Assembly: GCA_029215795.1 (NCBI GenBank)
Contig: JARDYH010000003.1
Coordinates: 88,134,609 to 88,198,608, forward strand
Source of the DNA: Anniella stebbinsi
Taxonomy: Eukaryota; Chordata; Lepidosauria; Squamata; Anniellidae
Direction: 5' to 3'
DNA length: 64,000 nucleotides
Positions 41,096-54,807 of this stretch are shown piece after piece (positions within the stretch are counted from its first letter, which is position 1; every line of letters starts with the position of its first letter). Below the pieces are notes generated by a model that saw nothing but the letters and a program-made list of their open reading frames with translations, was not told the DNA's origin and ran no database searches. The position numbers were made by a program, and so were the translations under genes.

Positions 41096-43844
41096 CGCTC
41101 TATTGCCAATGTCTAAAGATTCCTTATAAGTCAGTGTGTAGGTCTCATTAGAATGTGTGCAAGTTTGTACACAGGTCTAATGAGAGCACATCACATAACA
41201 AACCCATGCATCTAATGGCACAGCACACAGATATACTGCAAGTAAAAAACACACTGTGCCATCACTATAATTTAATATTGATTACATGATACTTAATTTT
41301 CTTCACCATCAAGGGGCATATAGTGAAGCAAAACAAAACTAATGAAGTATTACAATTGATCATTACAGGCTTGGTAAGCAACACTACTGAAAGATTAATG
41401 TACGGCAGCTGACAGATCATCCATAAAAATGGGGACAGTAGGTTTTCTGTCTTCACTGGGGGTAAGAAAAACAGAACAAGAGAACATTTCTAAAATAGAT
41501 TTAATCTTGCAATTTCTTTTCATAAATTCCTAGTGTGGATATCTCCAGGAGGCTTGTCTCTGCCATCATATGCAAGAAGTGTTGATGCTGTAGGAACATT
41601 CAAATATGCTATCGTCCATCTGACTGTTACCTAGATTTCAGGGACTACCCTAATAGGGGTTCATGCCCAGTGTGCAAAGATTCCAATTATTTACACACAG
41701 GTTGAAGGTCCAAGACAGCAAGGCTTTTAAGAAGTGTTGATGCTGTAGGAGCATTCAAATATGCAATCGCCTATCTGACTTTTTACAGTCCCAGGGGGGC
41801 TGCACCTTCGGCCTTCTCTGAACCCCTTAAAAAGCACATAGGCAATGGAACACTCAGTACCTAGATAAAGTGCAAAATATATTTTACCATGGCTTGTTAT
41901 AAGAGGGAGTAGACAGATGCTGGTTTTTAGTGCCTTATATATTCCCAATTTCAGTGCTGATTAGACTTAATAACTCAGTTGATCCCTTTCGACTTTGTTT
42001 CTGTGATGCTAAAATGCAATCCAGCAAAATAATTCATTTCAAGTCATATTATGCAAATGTATTCCAAAAGAGCAGTTAATGAACAAAATAGTGCAAGGCT
42101 ATTATGTTATTAGGGGGATGAATTAGCTGGCAGTACTTTTTGTTTTGCTACTGGTGCTGCCTTTTTGGCAATTCGGAACACTGAGAATTAAAGGTGAACA
42201 TAATTTTGGAGTTCTAGGACACAGCCACCTTTTAGATCTCACTGCAGCCACTTTAGATCTAAGACACCCCATGAATAAGAGTGCATCTATGTATTGCAAC
42301 GAATATATGTCATACTTTTGTTGGTGATGTCCTTGCGTCTGATGATTAGCCAAAGTAGGTCAGGAAAAGCTAAAATAAACACCGGCTTCTTTTTATGCCT
42401 GCTGTCACTTCACAGAGCCAGAGAAAAATATACATAATTTTGGAAATAAGACCAATGACACTAAATACACTGCTTTTTAAAATGCAGGGACAGGGGAAAA
42501 TATTGAGAGCTGAGATCCAGATCATTCAGACAAAGATGGACCTTCAAGAAATGAGGAATGTTGCTTTAGGCATTTCTTTCATCCATCACATTCACCAAGT
42601 ATGCCTAATCCCAGCTCTCTCGTTGCTGATAGCTGAATATAAAATATTTGAATAAATAATGCCATTGAGATATCCTGAGCAGTCCTGTCCTCTCATGGCA
42701 TACTTTTGTGGCTTATTTGATTTATGTGGATTTAAGGCACACACACAGGTCGAGTTTCTAGTGTATCACCTTTTGCTGACAGTATGAAAATGAAAGTGTT
42801 CTTTCACAGGCTTTCATATTCAAAGAGCTATGTTTACAGATTCTCCAGTGCTGAAGCTTGCAAAGCTACTAGGAAAATCATATACAGAGTACAATTTAAT
42901 TTAAGATAGTGAGATTGGGGCAATTTCCCCCTTAACTTCACATATACCTTCAATGAGGGATTTTAAATGACTGAAACTAAAAAGAAACAGAAATTTGGGT
43001 CACATTAGAAATCATACTACATTAGCTCCACTACTATTGCTGATAGAAGTTGAACCAACAAGGCTTTCCCTGGAGAATCCTGGGAATTGTAGTTTGATGA
43101 GGGTGCTCGCTTTAAATCCCAATTTTGTGTCTGCCTCATTATTTCCCACACTCCACATTCCCACAATAACAACTCCGAATTTCTTGCTGTCATGTTACAC
43201 TAATTCATTAATTCAATATTGCATATGGAATTGAAAATAAGTGTGGGCCCATCAAATTAGGCATATCTACATTTAGAATACTATGTACAAATCCTTGTTC
43301 ACTGGCTGCATGCTTACTAGCAACTTGTTTGTTCAGTCTGAGTGGTAGCTTGCAAGTTCTGAAGGTTGCTAGTTTTAACCATGTTGCAGGAGAAAACCAG
43401 GGGGCTGCACTTTTAATGGTCATTACATGTTACATTAAATGTATGTTATTTAAGATGTAGTTTGTAAAGGTGCTTTTTAAAAAAAGATAGTAACCACAGA
43501 GATTAATCCTTCTCTCAAGCCATATGCCAAGGAAAATCACCCTTCCCAAAGTGCTATTTACAATAAAAACTTGGACAGCAAGCAAACAGCAGTTGGGGGT
43601 GGCATTTTTGTCAGGACTAGGGTATAGAGGGAATGCTTAACTTTCACTCAGTGATCTGGGGTCCTGATCCTGATTTCCCTGCAATTGCTGTTTAAAAAGC
43701 ACAACAACAAAGAAGACATATTTTACATTGTGGGTTAGCTTGTCCATAATACAATACCTTTCCTATAATAACAGAGCATAGGGTGTCACCCTGTGAAATT
43801 GATTGGCAGTAGGGTCAGGATGGGCAGAAAGGACTACTTCTTCC
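41096..43844. other. Unique sequence with a short duplication
   Basis: No gene. 43070-43105 (CCTGGGAATTGTAGTTTGAT) belongs to a common reptile repeat type. Confidence 0.4.
41572..41787. repeat. Direct duplication of ~58 bp
   Basis: AGAAGTGTTGATGCTGTAGG(A/G) through CATTCAAATATGC occurs at 41574-41631 and again at 41730-41787. Confidence 0.75.
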
Positions 43845-44165
43845 AATCTTGCATAATGTACTTATGAAATTCACTACTGCATAATACCGTGATGGCCACT
43901 AGCTTAGCTGCCTTTAAAAGAGGTTTGGACAAATTTATACAAGATAGGACTTTCAGAAGCTATTAGCCATGATAGCTAAAAATGTAAGCTTAGTTTTCTA
44001 AAGCGGTGTACCAGTACTGAATACCAGTTGCTGGAAACAAATAATGGGGAAAGACTGACAACTTTGTACCCTGTTTGTGAGCTTCTTATTGGTACTATCG
44101 GGATAGCTACCATTGGAAACAAGAAACTGGATCCTTGGTCTGTACCAACAGCATTCTTCTTATTT
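43845..44165 (+). mobile_element. CR1-like 3' fragment
   Basis: TGAAATTCACTACTGCATAA, GTGATGGCCACTAGCTTAGC, AAAAGAGGTTTGGACAAATT and TGGATCCTTGGTCTGTACCA follow the order of a common reptile CR1-like end. The same family is at 60184-60370 (minus) and 63465-63656 (plus). Confidence 0.65.
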
Positions 44166-47100
44166 CATCCCTGACGGTGAAGATACAGAAAATAGCAACT
44201 ATAATGATAGGTGGGAAGAAGCAAAGGCTTACAAAAATGAGGATTGTAAACTTACAAAAGAGATGACTGAAGTGGGACAAAAACATTTCTGTAGAAAAGA
44301 AAAGACAAATCCAAGCTATTAGCCATATTGAAAGACAACGTGCCTCCAATAACCTTTTCTTTCTGTTCAAATAGAAGAAACAGCTTTGGCTATGCCAAGA
44401 GATGTGTATGGAGTCACTCACTCTATTGAAGCAAATGTGTAGGACCTCAGATCAATTCAATACAAATGGCTTCACTATAATAATATTGTTGGGGATGTTC
44501 AGTTCAAGCCAAAAATACTGTAGATGGAAATCTTGTAAGATACTTATTTTATTGTGCCGTGAATCTTAGTCAGTCCTCTCACTAAAATCAAACCTTAAGA
44601 AGTAATGTATTGAACCGCTGTAAACATACACGTTTGTTTTAAAGGTCTGGAAAATTAGATTTACATGAAGAATAGGGTTGCCACCTGTTTACCAATACCT
44701 TTAAATCACAGATGAGCAGAAGGTATATCTGCATCTACATGTAGAACTCTGGATGATTTCCAGGAGTTTGACAAGGATTTCTTACTCCCAATTATTTAAC
44801 AGCAGCAGGAACAAGAAAATCCCCCAACCGTCATTTATGCAGCTGAAATGAAGAAAACCTGGGGTAACCAGGAGTGGGTTTTACTACGTAAGGACTACGT
44901 GGTATGTTCAGTTCTGATACTGAAAACAAACTCTAGACTCAGACTTTTTTTAATTCTAAGTGTATGCCTCTTGCATCAGGCTCTGATTGGTGGATCTTGG
45001 GATTCTAATAAAAACCCAAAGTAGATCCTGCAAGCTCTCCAGCTGCATTAGGAAACAAATCTGGTGGAGCTGCTCCCACTAGCTTGCTCCTTATTCCTAT
45101 CAATCACATCTTAACCGCCTGTTGTACAAGTTGTGCCATTTACCTGGAGAATTACTTGGCAAGAAGGTAAGAAAGCAATTAAAAGCTGGAGGAGACCATG
45201 TGCAACTGCAGATGTGGAGGCTTTATCTCCTGCTGCACTGGGAGATTTAAAGATCCATGACCAGTGTATGTAGAATCAATTATAATGAAAACGTAGGGAC
45301 TAAGAAAGCTATATGAGGATTCAGTTCTAATATTTCTTTTAAGCTAGTGACATCATGGGGAGGACAGCATTCCAGCCAACCAATCAACATCATGATGAAA
45401 AGCATAGATGTTCTTATCTTGAAGAAAGGAAAATTACTCTTTATCATCAGAACTGAGTTATCAGGTGAACCTTCACTCACTGTCCTTTAGAGGTTTCTGG
45501 GGGGAGAAAAACGTCTCTGCTAGGTGACCTTTTCCTGAGGCATTTGTTAAAACTTTACAAATGTCAGCACAACAATAATAAAGGTTCCAGGAAGCAGTGC
45601 CATGAGGAAAAGATGTTTAGCCTGAATTTTAGTTCAGAATACAAATATATAAATAATCCTCAACGTTCTGTTTTTATATAGAATGAAGTCAGTAATGGTT
45701 TCATCCAAAGTTTAGCATTATATAAGAAAAGGGGGCAGTTTTACTGAAAATTATCCTTGTTAAACATGGATTTAAAAAAAAGGTGGGGATTGTATTTTAA
45801 ACTAAAAAGAAATACACATCCGTGGTGGTTGGCAACGGGGAACCATCAATACCAGAGTGAATTTTTAAATCAAATGGATTCTCTTTGCTCTTGAAGTATA
45901 AAGACTTTTCATTGTACGAAGAGACAGCTTTTTGTACATTTGAACGTAACTACAGTAAATGAATCTTCATTTTGTTTTTGAAATAACTATTTGCTACACA
46001 TCAAGAAGACATACAGACTGAACTGGAAGCTATAGAAGTACAGTATTATCAACTGTAGTGGACAGAAGTGAAATCCAGGTTCAAATCTTTCCCCTCTATG
46101 TATCTGTCTGAGTGGAGTGGACAGGTCACTTTTTCTCAGTCTAAGCATCTTCACAAGGTTGTTGTGAGGATGACACCAATGTGCCCCATCCTGAAACTCT
46201 TGGAAGAACGGATGAATAAAAATATGATAAACAAACTCATACCTGAAATATTATTTCCTTATTGTTTTCTGAATTTCCTTACACTTCTTTTGGTTTACCT
46301 TGTTGTTTAAAAGATTTGTAGAGATTTAGAGACAGGATGACCTTTATTAAAGCCCAGTTAAATCTGATGCCTTGAGCTGTGTTAGAAGAAAGATACAGGA
46401 TTAGGCCATATCCTGAGCATACCTCCCCTTGTGGTTCAAAACAGATGGAAGTTCTATATATTATTATATATTGTTATTTGTATAATGTGCTGAGAGAACA
46501 ATGTTTGGTCAGATTTTAGAGAGATATTGGGGGGATCTGTCCATGGGATTGTAATATATCTGCATTGTGGGCAAGATAGATAATCTAACTGCAAAGAATG
46601 CACATTTTTTTAACCACAGTAAATGATGTTAGGGAAACAGGCTGATTCATAATGTTATGTATACATTATATATAATGTTATGTATAATTGTATACAGGTT
46701 TGTGAAAATTTACATATTTTAGCTAGAAAACCAGAATTTTAACTTTATTTTATATTATATGGGTTTGTTTTGATTTTATTTACGTAAATATGTTATTTTA
46801 TATTGATAGTACCTTTAATTAAATGTTTATTTTGTGATAGGCTGATGACTATATACAAATAAACAAATCTAAAACAAAAGAAAACAAAACACCAGGGCAC
46901 CATCCCATAACAGCGGCCAGCATTAAGGGTTATTTCCATTTAACTCATAAGATGTTATCCTAGAAGGATGAAGAATAATTTGACTGTAGTTAAACCTAAG
47001 AAAAATGTCATTGCGTTTGGGATTACTGGGGAATCTAGTCAGAAAAAGAACTGTCAGGAAAGACTCTTACGAATGTGTTTGAATGCGAAACTCAAACAGA

Positions 47101-47814
47101 AGCTACAATACCAGCCTGTGCCTCATTCTTTGGCTACTGTCCATTCAGATGACACCTGCAAAACTGTGGCTAAGGACAGTACTGACCTTTTCCAATTTTT
47201 GGAAATAAACCTGTCCCAAATTTTTAACTTTTGCTGAACAGGCTTAGCACTAAAGCGCTGTTACTTGTGCATAGAGACCTATATCCAGGACAATGGATCA
47301 AAATTAATGACACTCATGTGGCTATTTATCCCTCCTCCATCCCCTATTCTTGCCTTATTCACCCAGCCAGCTTGCCCTTTAGGATACCTTTCACCTGCAT
47401 TCTGAAGGTCCTGCAAACAGCAGCCCCCTTACCTCTTAGCTTGGCTCCTAGTGAGCACAGCTTCATCCCTTGGGAAACGATATAATCTGATAATCTGAAT
47501 GATAGCAAGGTAATTGGCAGCATTTCACGGATTATCTACTTCCTCTCTCAGAGAAGAATCGCAACAGTGCTCACTGAAGGTGATGCCTAGTTTGGACGAT
47601 TGCCAGCACCCGGCGAAGTTCATTGTGCCATCCAAACCCAATGAGGGTGGGTTGCTGCCATGATTAACAAACCATTCATAACCTATGGGCTGTTTTAGGT
47701 TCTGGGGTGGTTTATCAACCATGGTAGCAATCCACCCTCACCGGTTCGGACATGGTAAATTGTGTTGGTGAGAGTAATGAAGTTAATTGGGTTGGCATGT
47801 GACTCGCACACAAT
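44166..47814. other. Long AT-rich unique stretch
   Basis: Contains an old SINE (46045-46225) and AT-rich palindromic runs near 46655-46690. No supportable gene. Confidence 0.4.
46045..46225 (+). mobile_element. Old tRNA-headed SINE copy
   Basis: GTGGACAGGTCACTTTTTCT, CACAAGGTTGTTGTGAGGAT and a degenerate AATAAAAA tail match the SINE at 17226-17449 in order. Confidence 0.55.
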
Positions 47815-47904
47815 GGCCCTGCTCAGAAGACACCTTAAACTACGGCAAAAAGCCTTATTCACCGTGGTTAAAGCCGCGGTTTAAGGTGTCTTCTGAACAG
47901 GGCC
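47815..47904. mobile_element. 90-bp foldback MITE
   Basis: GGCCCTGCTCAGAAGACACC and GGTGTCTTCTGAACAGGGCC are near-perfect terminal inverted repeats extending over about 32 bp. The design suggests a hAT-like non-autonomous element; flanking duplication is unclear. Confidence 0.7.
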
Positions 47905-49904
47905 ACAGTGTGGTTAATGAGCCACCATGGCTTGTTAACAATGCTGGAAATCATACAAACTGGTCCATTGCCTTCCCTTCATGCAGGACTCAAAGAGCCA
48001 CTGCTGCATATTCTGACAGAAAGATCTTGAAAAGAGGCCAGTTGCTACTAGCAACTACACAGCATGTAAAGCAAACACTGTGAAATAATGATGCTTGATT
48101 ATAAGCATAGCCTTGCCGATTATATTTCCTTTCTGATAGGTATCTTACACTGGTAGTCCATCTTTCTTTTACTGTTTTATGAACTTATTTACCTAAACAC
48201 TGCATATTTTAGTCACAGGTGTGCTCTGCTTTGCGTGCTGACACACAAAATCCCTTCCACCCAAAGCTGACCTTGGAGTGGATGCTCTATAGTGCTTTGA
48301 TTACAAAGGCAGCCAATTCGCATGATTCTTCATCCCTCACCCAATAAACAGGAGTGGGGAAGATCATCTGGACTGGAAGATCATATTCATACATAAGGTC
48401 ACCAGTTCAATTGAGCAGGTTAGGGACCCCCAACTCATCCAAAACGTATGCTAAGATAAGACGAAGTGGCCGAAATTTCTAACAACCGTCCAATGTTTAT
48501 GAGCATATATTAACTATTTTTAATTAAGTGTGTCAGCTTCTCCAGTGAATGCTAAAGTGGTGATTGTGATTTTAATGAAGGTAATACAGCTTTGCATTCA
48601 CCTAGTAGCCACAGGTAACACAGAATTTCAAGTGGATGAAAGAGCAGCAGGCAGAGGGCAGGGAACGCTCCACCCTTACTCTGCACCCAGCAAAGAAAAG
48701 TACCATGATGATGGAGCAGGGATGGATTTTCTTTGCCACACCCCGGAAAACTCGCACACTTCTTTTATTATTATTTTTTTGCAGGCTAGTAACTTTTGTG
48801 GGCCTATTTGCAAGGCTGGGTTAGCTTGTTTTTCCTTCATCTCTTAGCCCAGGAGGGTATGCAGATGAAAAATGTTTGCAATTTGTTTCATAGTAACATT
48901 GCAAGTCGCTTTCTTTCTAGCGAGGGAGCGATGCATTGCAGGTAAGGCACAGGGGTTTGCTTCTTTAAACAGTGAATGCCAAACCTTTCAGCGGGCTTAA
49001 AGCTTTAATTTTCTTTATACTTTTGTATCTTGCAAGTTGATGATGTCACGCTTTGCAGGATACTTACATGAATAAAAGATGTGGGATTAGATGCCACAGC
49101 AAGCTCCAACGTCAGATTAGAAAGGGTGCACTGTAGGGAGGTGAGATGCCCAACTCATTGCCTGCTCAAATCCTTCCCACAAGTTCCTTTTTCAATGCTA
49201 CACACATACAGTGCAAAGCAATTACTGACTTGGGGGAAGCAGATTAATCTCCCCTTCCTTCATAAGTGAACCTTGCAGAAATCGGGTGCAAGAGAATAGC
49301 AGACAGGTTCCCATATCCTTGCCCTTCTCCAAGGCATGGTAGCCTCCTCTATGTTCTCTCTCCACTAGATTTGTGTTCATGCCTTTTTGGCTTAGGCTTT
49401 CTCTCTCCTCTCTACACTTTCACGGGATAGTGCGACAGCCCTCTCTGCTTTCCACTTTTCTTAGGCAGCTGTTCAAATTTCCTTTCCATCAAATCTTCTT
49501 CAGCAGTATCTTCGTCTTCTCTGCCCAGCATACCAGGCGTTTCTCCTACGCCCATTGCAGAGCCTGCAGCCCAAGTGGCCAAAGAGGGCAGGGACCGACC
49601 AGTTTGGTCTCTTGAGAGGATGCTGGAAAACACAAAGTGTGTTGACACCTTTGTTGGCTCAAGAGCCCCAGGGGAAGTGTCAAAGAGCCTCATGTGGCTC
49701 CCAAGCCACAGTTTGGTCACCCCTGACATATGAACTATGGAGAAAAAAATTGCCTGGTTTTGTCTCAATTACTTTTCTGTAAAGAGTTGCAAAGTGTTTG
49801 TTTCTGCACTTAAGAGTACAGAACAATGTTTATGACAATTGGTTTGGCAAGAGCTAATTGATGGGATCAAATCAGATCTCTGTAGAAAAGCTCTGTTCAA
49901 ATTA
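47905..49904. other. Unique sequence
   Basis: Frames up to about 118 codons (49412-49768, minus) lack recognisable domains. No gene called. Confidence 0.4.
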
Positions 49905-49998
49905 TTTATTTATTCATTTTATTCACTTCTATACCACCCAATAGCTGAAGCTCTCTGGAGAGTTCACAAAAAAATTAAAAACAACCAAATGCCAAAAA
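49905..49998 (-). mobile_element. L2 tail fragment
   Basis: TTTATTTATTCATTTTATTC then CACCCAATAGCTGAAGCTCT and CTGGAGAGTTCAC, the complement of the 16.4-kb L2 end. Confidence 0.7.
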
Positions 49999-50984
49999 AG
50001 GATTGTATTAACCCTGTAGCTTTCAAGATACCTTTCGGGGGGCGGGGGCGGGGGAGGTCAACTCAAGGACAGCCTAAGTAATCTCTTTTGCATTGTCAAA
50101 TATTGGCATGTAGCTCTAGCTCTTCTTTTAAGGGAGGTTTCCTTAAAGACTGCTTCATAAAGGATAATGTAAAAAATATGGAGACTATTTCCAGGTAGCA
50201 AAAAGCATGTGTACCACTGTGCCTAATCCACATTATCATGGCAGAATACACACTTGTATGAAATTTCAAACATGGTTTGTGAAACTTAAATTAAAATTAT
50301 TGGGAGCAATATCCTCTTTTACAAATTATGTTTGCTGTAATATTATATAAAACGATTTAGCTGCATTTAGCCAGAAATAGCATTTACTTTTATTTTTTTA
50401 ACTGATCAGATGTGACAGGTTTGCGATATGGAATAGAAGAGGTTGAAACTCCTGAAACATCTTCTCACATAGTACTTTTTAAAGCAAGCTTTCACTTTCT
50501 CTTTTTCACCTCCATTTAAGCAGAAAACCAATCAGACCAGCTTTTGTTTAGCTCAGTTCTTACAGTGAAAAGATTTCCCCCATCATCTTAGCTTGATTCT
50601 TTTGATCCCCACCTGGTCCACTGCAGGATTGTTTTTGTAGTGTAACCTATTCCATTCATATAACAACAGGAGATATTTCCCCAGCTTTATAAATTCAGTA
50701 GCCTAAAAGGGTTATATTACTACCCTCACAAATGGAACTACCATCCACTGATGAGTGGATTTTTTTACAAACATTTTCATGGAGGAAAATAACCCTATAT
50801 ACCTTATGAAGTTACTCAAATTTTACTTTTGGAAAGTGAACTTGTCCTTTTTATTTCTATTTTCATAATATTTATGGTACACAGCATACCAAATATAGTA
50901 CAGGACACAATTATTATTGTGAGAAAGAGGATAGGAAGCATATCACAGGCCATCAGGAGGGTTGTCTTTCTCTATTGGGGTACC
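49999..50984. other. Unique sequence
   Basis: Contains a G-rich motif at 50037-50058; otherwise AT-rich and unassigned. Confidence 0.45.
50037..50058 (+). other. G-quadruplex-type motif
   Basis: Runs of 6, 5 and 5 G separated by single C, then AGG. It can meet the four-tract rule only by splitting the first run. Confidence 0.45.
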
Positions 50985-51250
50985 TCTAGACAAGAGGTTT
51001 GCCCCACAGTGGCTTCGGAATGGCGGCAGGTGGTCTACACAATGCAGCCGCCACTCTGAAGCTATCCAGGGGCAAAGCCCAGTTGCTACTCTTTAAAAAA
51101 AGTTGCGCAATTACCCTGACTTTTTCCATGGAGCAAGATGCAGAGGCGCATTTGCTGTCTGTCGCCTTGCTCCAATAATACGTTGGAGGCGGGGTGGGGA
51201 CAATGGTGCACCCTGATTGGGTGCTATCGCTGGGACAGGGGAAAGGGGAA
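50985..51250 (+). mobile_element. GC-rich unnamed element, copy A
   Basis: Starts GGGGTACCTCTAGACAAGAG, then a hairpin: AGTGGCTTCGGAATGGCGGC with GCCGCCACTCTGAAGCTATC, and outer arms GGTTTGCCCC / GGGGCAAAGCC. It then shares TTTTTCCATGGAGC, CTGTCGCCTTGCTCCA and CCCTGATTGG with the minus strand of 32523-33103. The far boundary is not determined; GC-rich DNA continues to about 51600. Confidence 0.5.
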
Positions 51251-52334
51251 TCTCTATTGTCTTCCGGCTCTCCTCCTACTGACCTCCCTCTGCCTACCCC
51301 GTTCCTCTCCCCTGCGGTTGTTTTTTTTTTTATCAGTAAATGTGAACCTTCGCAATTACAGATTTTAAAAAACCGGGGGGGGGGGGGAGGGAGAGGAACA
51401 GGGCAGCTAGAGAGGGTGAGAGGGAGGAGAGCCAGTTTGGGTGCTGGCTGCACGTCCCTGTTCCTCCCCCTTTGGCTGTCCCATTCCTTCCCCTCCCCCC
51501 CCGGTGCTCAGGGTGGTGGTGGCAACTCCGCACTCACACTCCTTCCCATGCAGATGCCGGGAAGGGATGCAAATGCAGAAGCCAGAGGCCTAGGTCAGGA
51601 CAAGGCCTAGGTCTTTCTCTTCACCATCACCTTCTATAGCAGCATTCCAAGGAAGGGAAAGAAGGTAAGAAATCCTCCCTTCCTCATGCAATGTGGATGA
51701 TGAATTGCAGGGAGCGGAGGAAGGAGAAAAAGAGAGAGACTGAAGCCACCAGAGAAGATTGGGGGCTCAAAGATTAGGGCTGGCTCATAGATGGCATCCA
51801 AGGGGGCAATTGGATGCTGGGAATTTTGTGCACACACACGGAAGTCCACCCAGCATCAGTGACTTCCATATAATGGTATGTAACCCGAGTCATAGAGTCA
51901 AACTAATCAAGACACCATTCATTCAATTAGCAAATAAAAGTAAATATGCAAATATGGATTGGAACCTGGCGTGTGTAGGGATGCTTTAAGCCATTGCTTC
52001 TCTTGTGGCCCCTATCCATACCAGGCACCTTATTCTTGCTTCCACTGGTGTGAATGGGAGGAACACAATATGGGTGGGGTGGGGGTTAAAGGATTAAAGC
52101 CCTCTGCCTCCCAGTGCCCTTGTACTAATCTCCCCCACCTCCAGCCCTGTACCTACAACTTCCATGTAGATTAACCCCTGGTGGTCTGATAGATTTTATG
52201 CTAAGTGAAGGGCAGTTTCTTGTCCAATTAACTTTTGTGAAACTAGATCCCCCACCCCTAAAAAAATGATGCATCCCATCTGGCCCAGAGACATAACTGT
52301 AAGCTCTCTGTTTCCTAGTGGAAGTTCCCAATAG
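51251..52334. other. GC-rich then unique sequence
   Basis: 51376-51390 is a poly-G run followed by purine-rich DNA. A 138-codon frame (51194-51610) is compositionally biased and overlaps the GC-rich element; it is not called. Confidence 0.4.
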
Positions 52335-52512
52335 TTATGGCAGCATATGTTTTTAATAATGTATTTGTTTTTATTTGTTTTAGTGTTCTATCTATTTTAT
52401 TATTCTTGTATTTATATTTATTGCTGTTCCCCGCCTCGATCTGGATGGAGAGGCGGGTTAGAAATAAAATAAATAAATATATAAATAAAATAATAATAAT
52501 AATAATAATAAT
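52335..52512 (+). mobile_element. L2-like 3' UTR with (ATA)n tail
   Basis: TTTTATTTGTTTTAG-type UTR, TTCCCCGCCTCGATCTGGAT, GGAGAGGCGGG and a (TAA)n tail. Confidence 0.75.
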
Positions 52513-53219
52513 TTTCAGTTGTCATATGAATTGCTGTCAGAGGTTGTATTGCCTGAGGAATCACTTACCCATGCAAGTACTTTCCTGGGGAGGTTGGGAC
52601 ATATATGGCTTAGATCTCTATTGTACAGAGTCATATCAGCTGACACAAATAAATCCTACTCATCCTTGATTCCCACATGTCCAAAGTAAGAGTTGGGTGC
52701 TCCATCATCATACATCTCTATTGAATCTTTAAGCATGCCAAACAGCATCCAGGTGGAGTCATTAATAGAAACCCACTAATCAAACATGCAGAGTCCCATT
52801 CTCGCTACTTATCATTCATTCACGTTTAAACTGAAATGCCTTGTGAATAATTTAATAGATATCAAATTACTGCTTTATGTTTGGTGCTTGCAGCCATGTC
52901 ACGCTTCCACTTTAATATTACATGGTGTGCTGTGCGCCATGTTCATTTCCAAAAAAGTTAATTATCACACACTTCATTATTTATATCAAACTACAACCTC
53001 ACTCCCAATCAATTGCTAATATACTAAATTATAACCAACTTGACAGGCAGTGGCAGCACACAGTGAGATTCATGACAACATTCAGGATGAATTAAAAAAA
53101 AGTGATGTCTGAGAACTTCAAGATGAGATATCATCATCCACGTCTACTTCTCTTTCTTATCAACTACAAATAAGGTGGCATATATGCTGGATAGGTGACT
53201 GATATCACCAACAGACTGG
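52513..53219. other. Unique sequence
   Basis: No gene or repeat recognised. Confidence 0.45.
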
Positions 53220-53760
53220 ATAAGGCCCAATAAACGGAGCCTCAACCCAGCTAAGACAGAGGTAGTGTTCCATCTGTTCTGGATGGGTTTTATTCCCTTT
53301 AAAGGACCAAGTTCACAGTTCATGGGCATCATTAGATCTGGCTCTTACTCTTGATGCCCAAGTGGCAGCTTGAGCATGATGCATCTCCTACTTGCTAAGC
53401 CTGGTGTGCCAACTGCAGTATCTCCTGGACAGAGACGGCAATGTGTCTACAATATGCAGATCCACCTTTGAAGATCATTTGGAAGACTACCACAATTAGT
53501 TCAGAATATGGTAGCTAAGTATTGATCGAGACTGGATGGTTGGAACACATACCACCAGTTTTAAAACAGCTCTACTGACTTCTAGTCTGTTTGGGGGATA
53601 ATTCAAAGAGTTGAAGCTTCTCACAGCTTGGATATCACAAGGACCAATTCAGATCTTCATCAAATGTCGTCCTCCAGCTGTTCCCCCTGTCAAAATCAGG
53701 CAACCTAAAAGAACTCTTTCAGTTTAAAACAGTGTCCTGCATGGTTGCCAGGAGGCCATT
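53220..53760 (+). pseudogene. Old L2 RT C-terminal fragment
   Basis: Translation gives SLNPAKTEVVFHLFWMGFIP, FKGPSSQFMG, LTLDAQVAA and, with frame changes, YLLSLVCQLQYLLDRDGNVS. This aligns in order with KLNPDKTETLLVGG, LFWMG, SLSLKAQVASV and LRLVAQLRSYLDRDNLAS of the 16-kb L2. Many stops and frameshifts are present, so it is an old copy without function. Confidence 0.75.
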
Positions 53761-54206
53761 TTTACTTACTACAAACCACAGGCCTATTCTGTTCTCCTAG
53801 TTCTACAGCACTGCTCTTCTGCTATAACCTACATATGGAATTGCAACTGAGTTTTTAGACTTCAGAGGCTATAGCCCCTTTTGTATACATTCTGCTATAT
53901 TCCATCCACACTGATGGGTGTGATTTAGCCTTGTGGATAGGGAAGAGACAATTCACCTGCATGTGCCATTTCTTTTTAAATCCACTGTTTAAAAATCATT
54001 TTAAAACACTTTAATTTCAGTAGTACTGCACAATTCGATAACATTAAGTAGTAGAAGAAAAATATGGGAACACACACATACACACAGAGAGCAACAAAAC
54101 AAAACAAAATACAGTGATAAAATATTGCTAGAAAAATCAGAATAGCAACATTTTAATCAAGTTTAAAAGTTATGCTAAAACACTTTTTCATTTAAGGGCT
54201 GTTATG

Positions 54207-54243
<37 letters not shown>

Positions 54244-54571
54244 GGAAGTAATGTATAAGTGCTATTATGTGAACATTTAATATTTTAAAAAATACAGGCA
54301 AAGAGGAATAATTAAAACATTAATTAAAAATTCAGCTAAATGGCACTGACTGGTGAGATAATATACTGAATGTGTGCAAAGGTATAGATGTGTAGCGAAG
54401 AGAGCACCTGCCAGATGCATCACTAGACACGTCAAAACTATGCCTCTTAAGAGAGACTCGTGAGCAATACTAAGGTGATGAACACCTGGGGAGACTGAGG
54501 TGCTATTTTGCTTTTTCTAAAAAGTTGAATTTTCTGCAGTCTGAAAAAAAGATGGAAGAAAACACAGGAAG
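53761..54571. other. Unique sequence with (TA)n
   Basis: A (TA)n microsatellite lies at 54209-54241. No gene. Confidence 0.5.
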
Positions 54572-54650
54572 GCTATTTATTTATTTATTTATTTCATTTT
54601 GATACCAATAGCAGAAGCTCTCTGGGCAGTTCATTGAAAATGTGATGATA
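54572..54650 (-). mobile_element. L2 tail fragment
   Basis: TATTTATTTATTTATTTATT then AATAGCAGAAGCTCTCTGGG and CAGTTCATTG, a diverged complement of the L2 end. Confidence 0.65.
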
Positions 54651-54807
54651 ATGTCATGTAGTTATGCCATACGTATTGGATGAGTGAACCAACTAGTGTG
54701 GCTAGTCCATAATAAACATTTCATTTACTGCAAAAAATATAAATGCCACAACACTTCTTGCAGACTTAGTCATTTTTTTTCTTCTGCCTTTATCCATGGG
54801 CAGTTTT

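Noticed and set aside
44113..44322. 69-codon plus frame (METRNWILG...)
   Set aside because: It begins inside a CR1-like 3' fragment and continues into unrelated sequence. No protein family features.
49412..49768. 118-codon minus frame
   Set aside because: No recognisable domain, and an overlapping plus-strand frame is equally open. Not enough to call a gene.
50985..51600. CpG island marking a gene promoter
   Set aside because: Shared blocks with 32.5-33.1 kb in the opposite orientation and end hairpins fit a repeat better, and no exon follows.
51194..51610. 138-codon plus frame with a Gly/Arg-rich centre
   Set aside because: The centre is a poly-G and purine-rich tract; the frame is a composition artefact over a transposon-like island.
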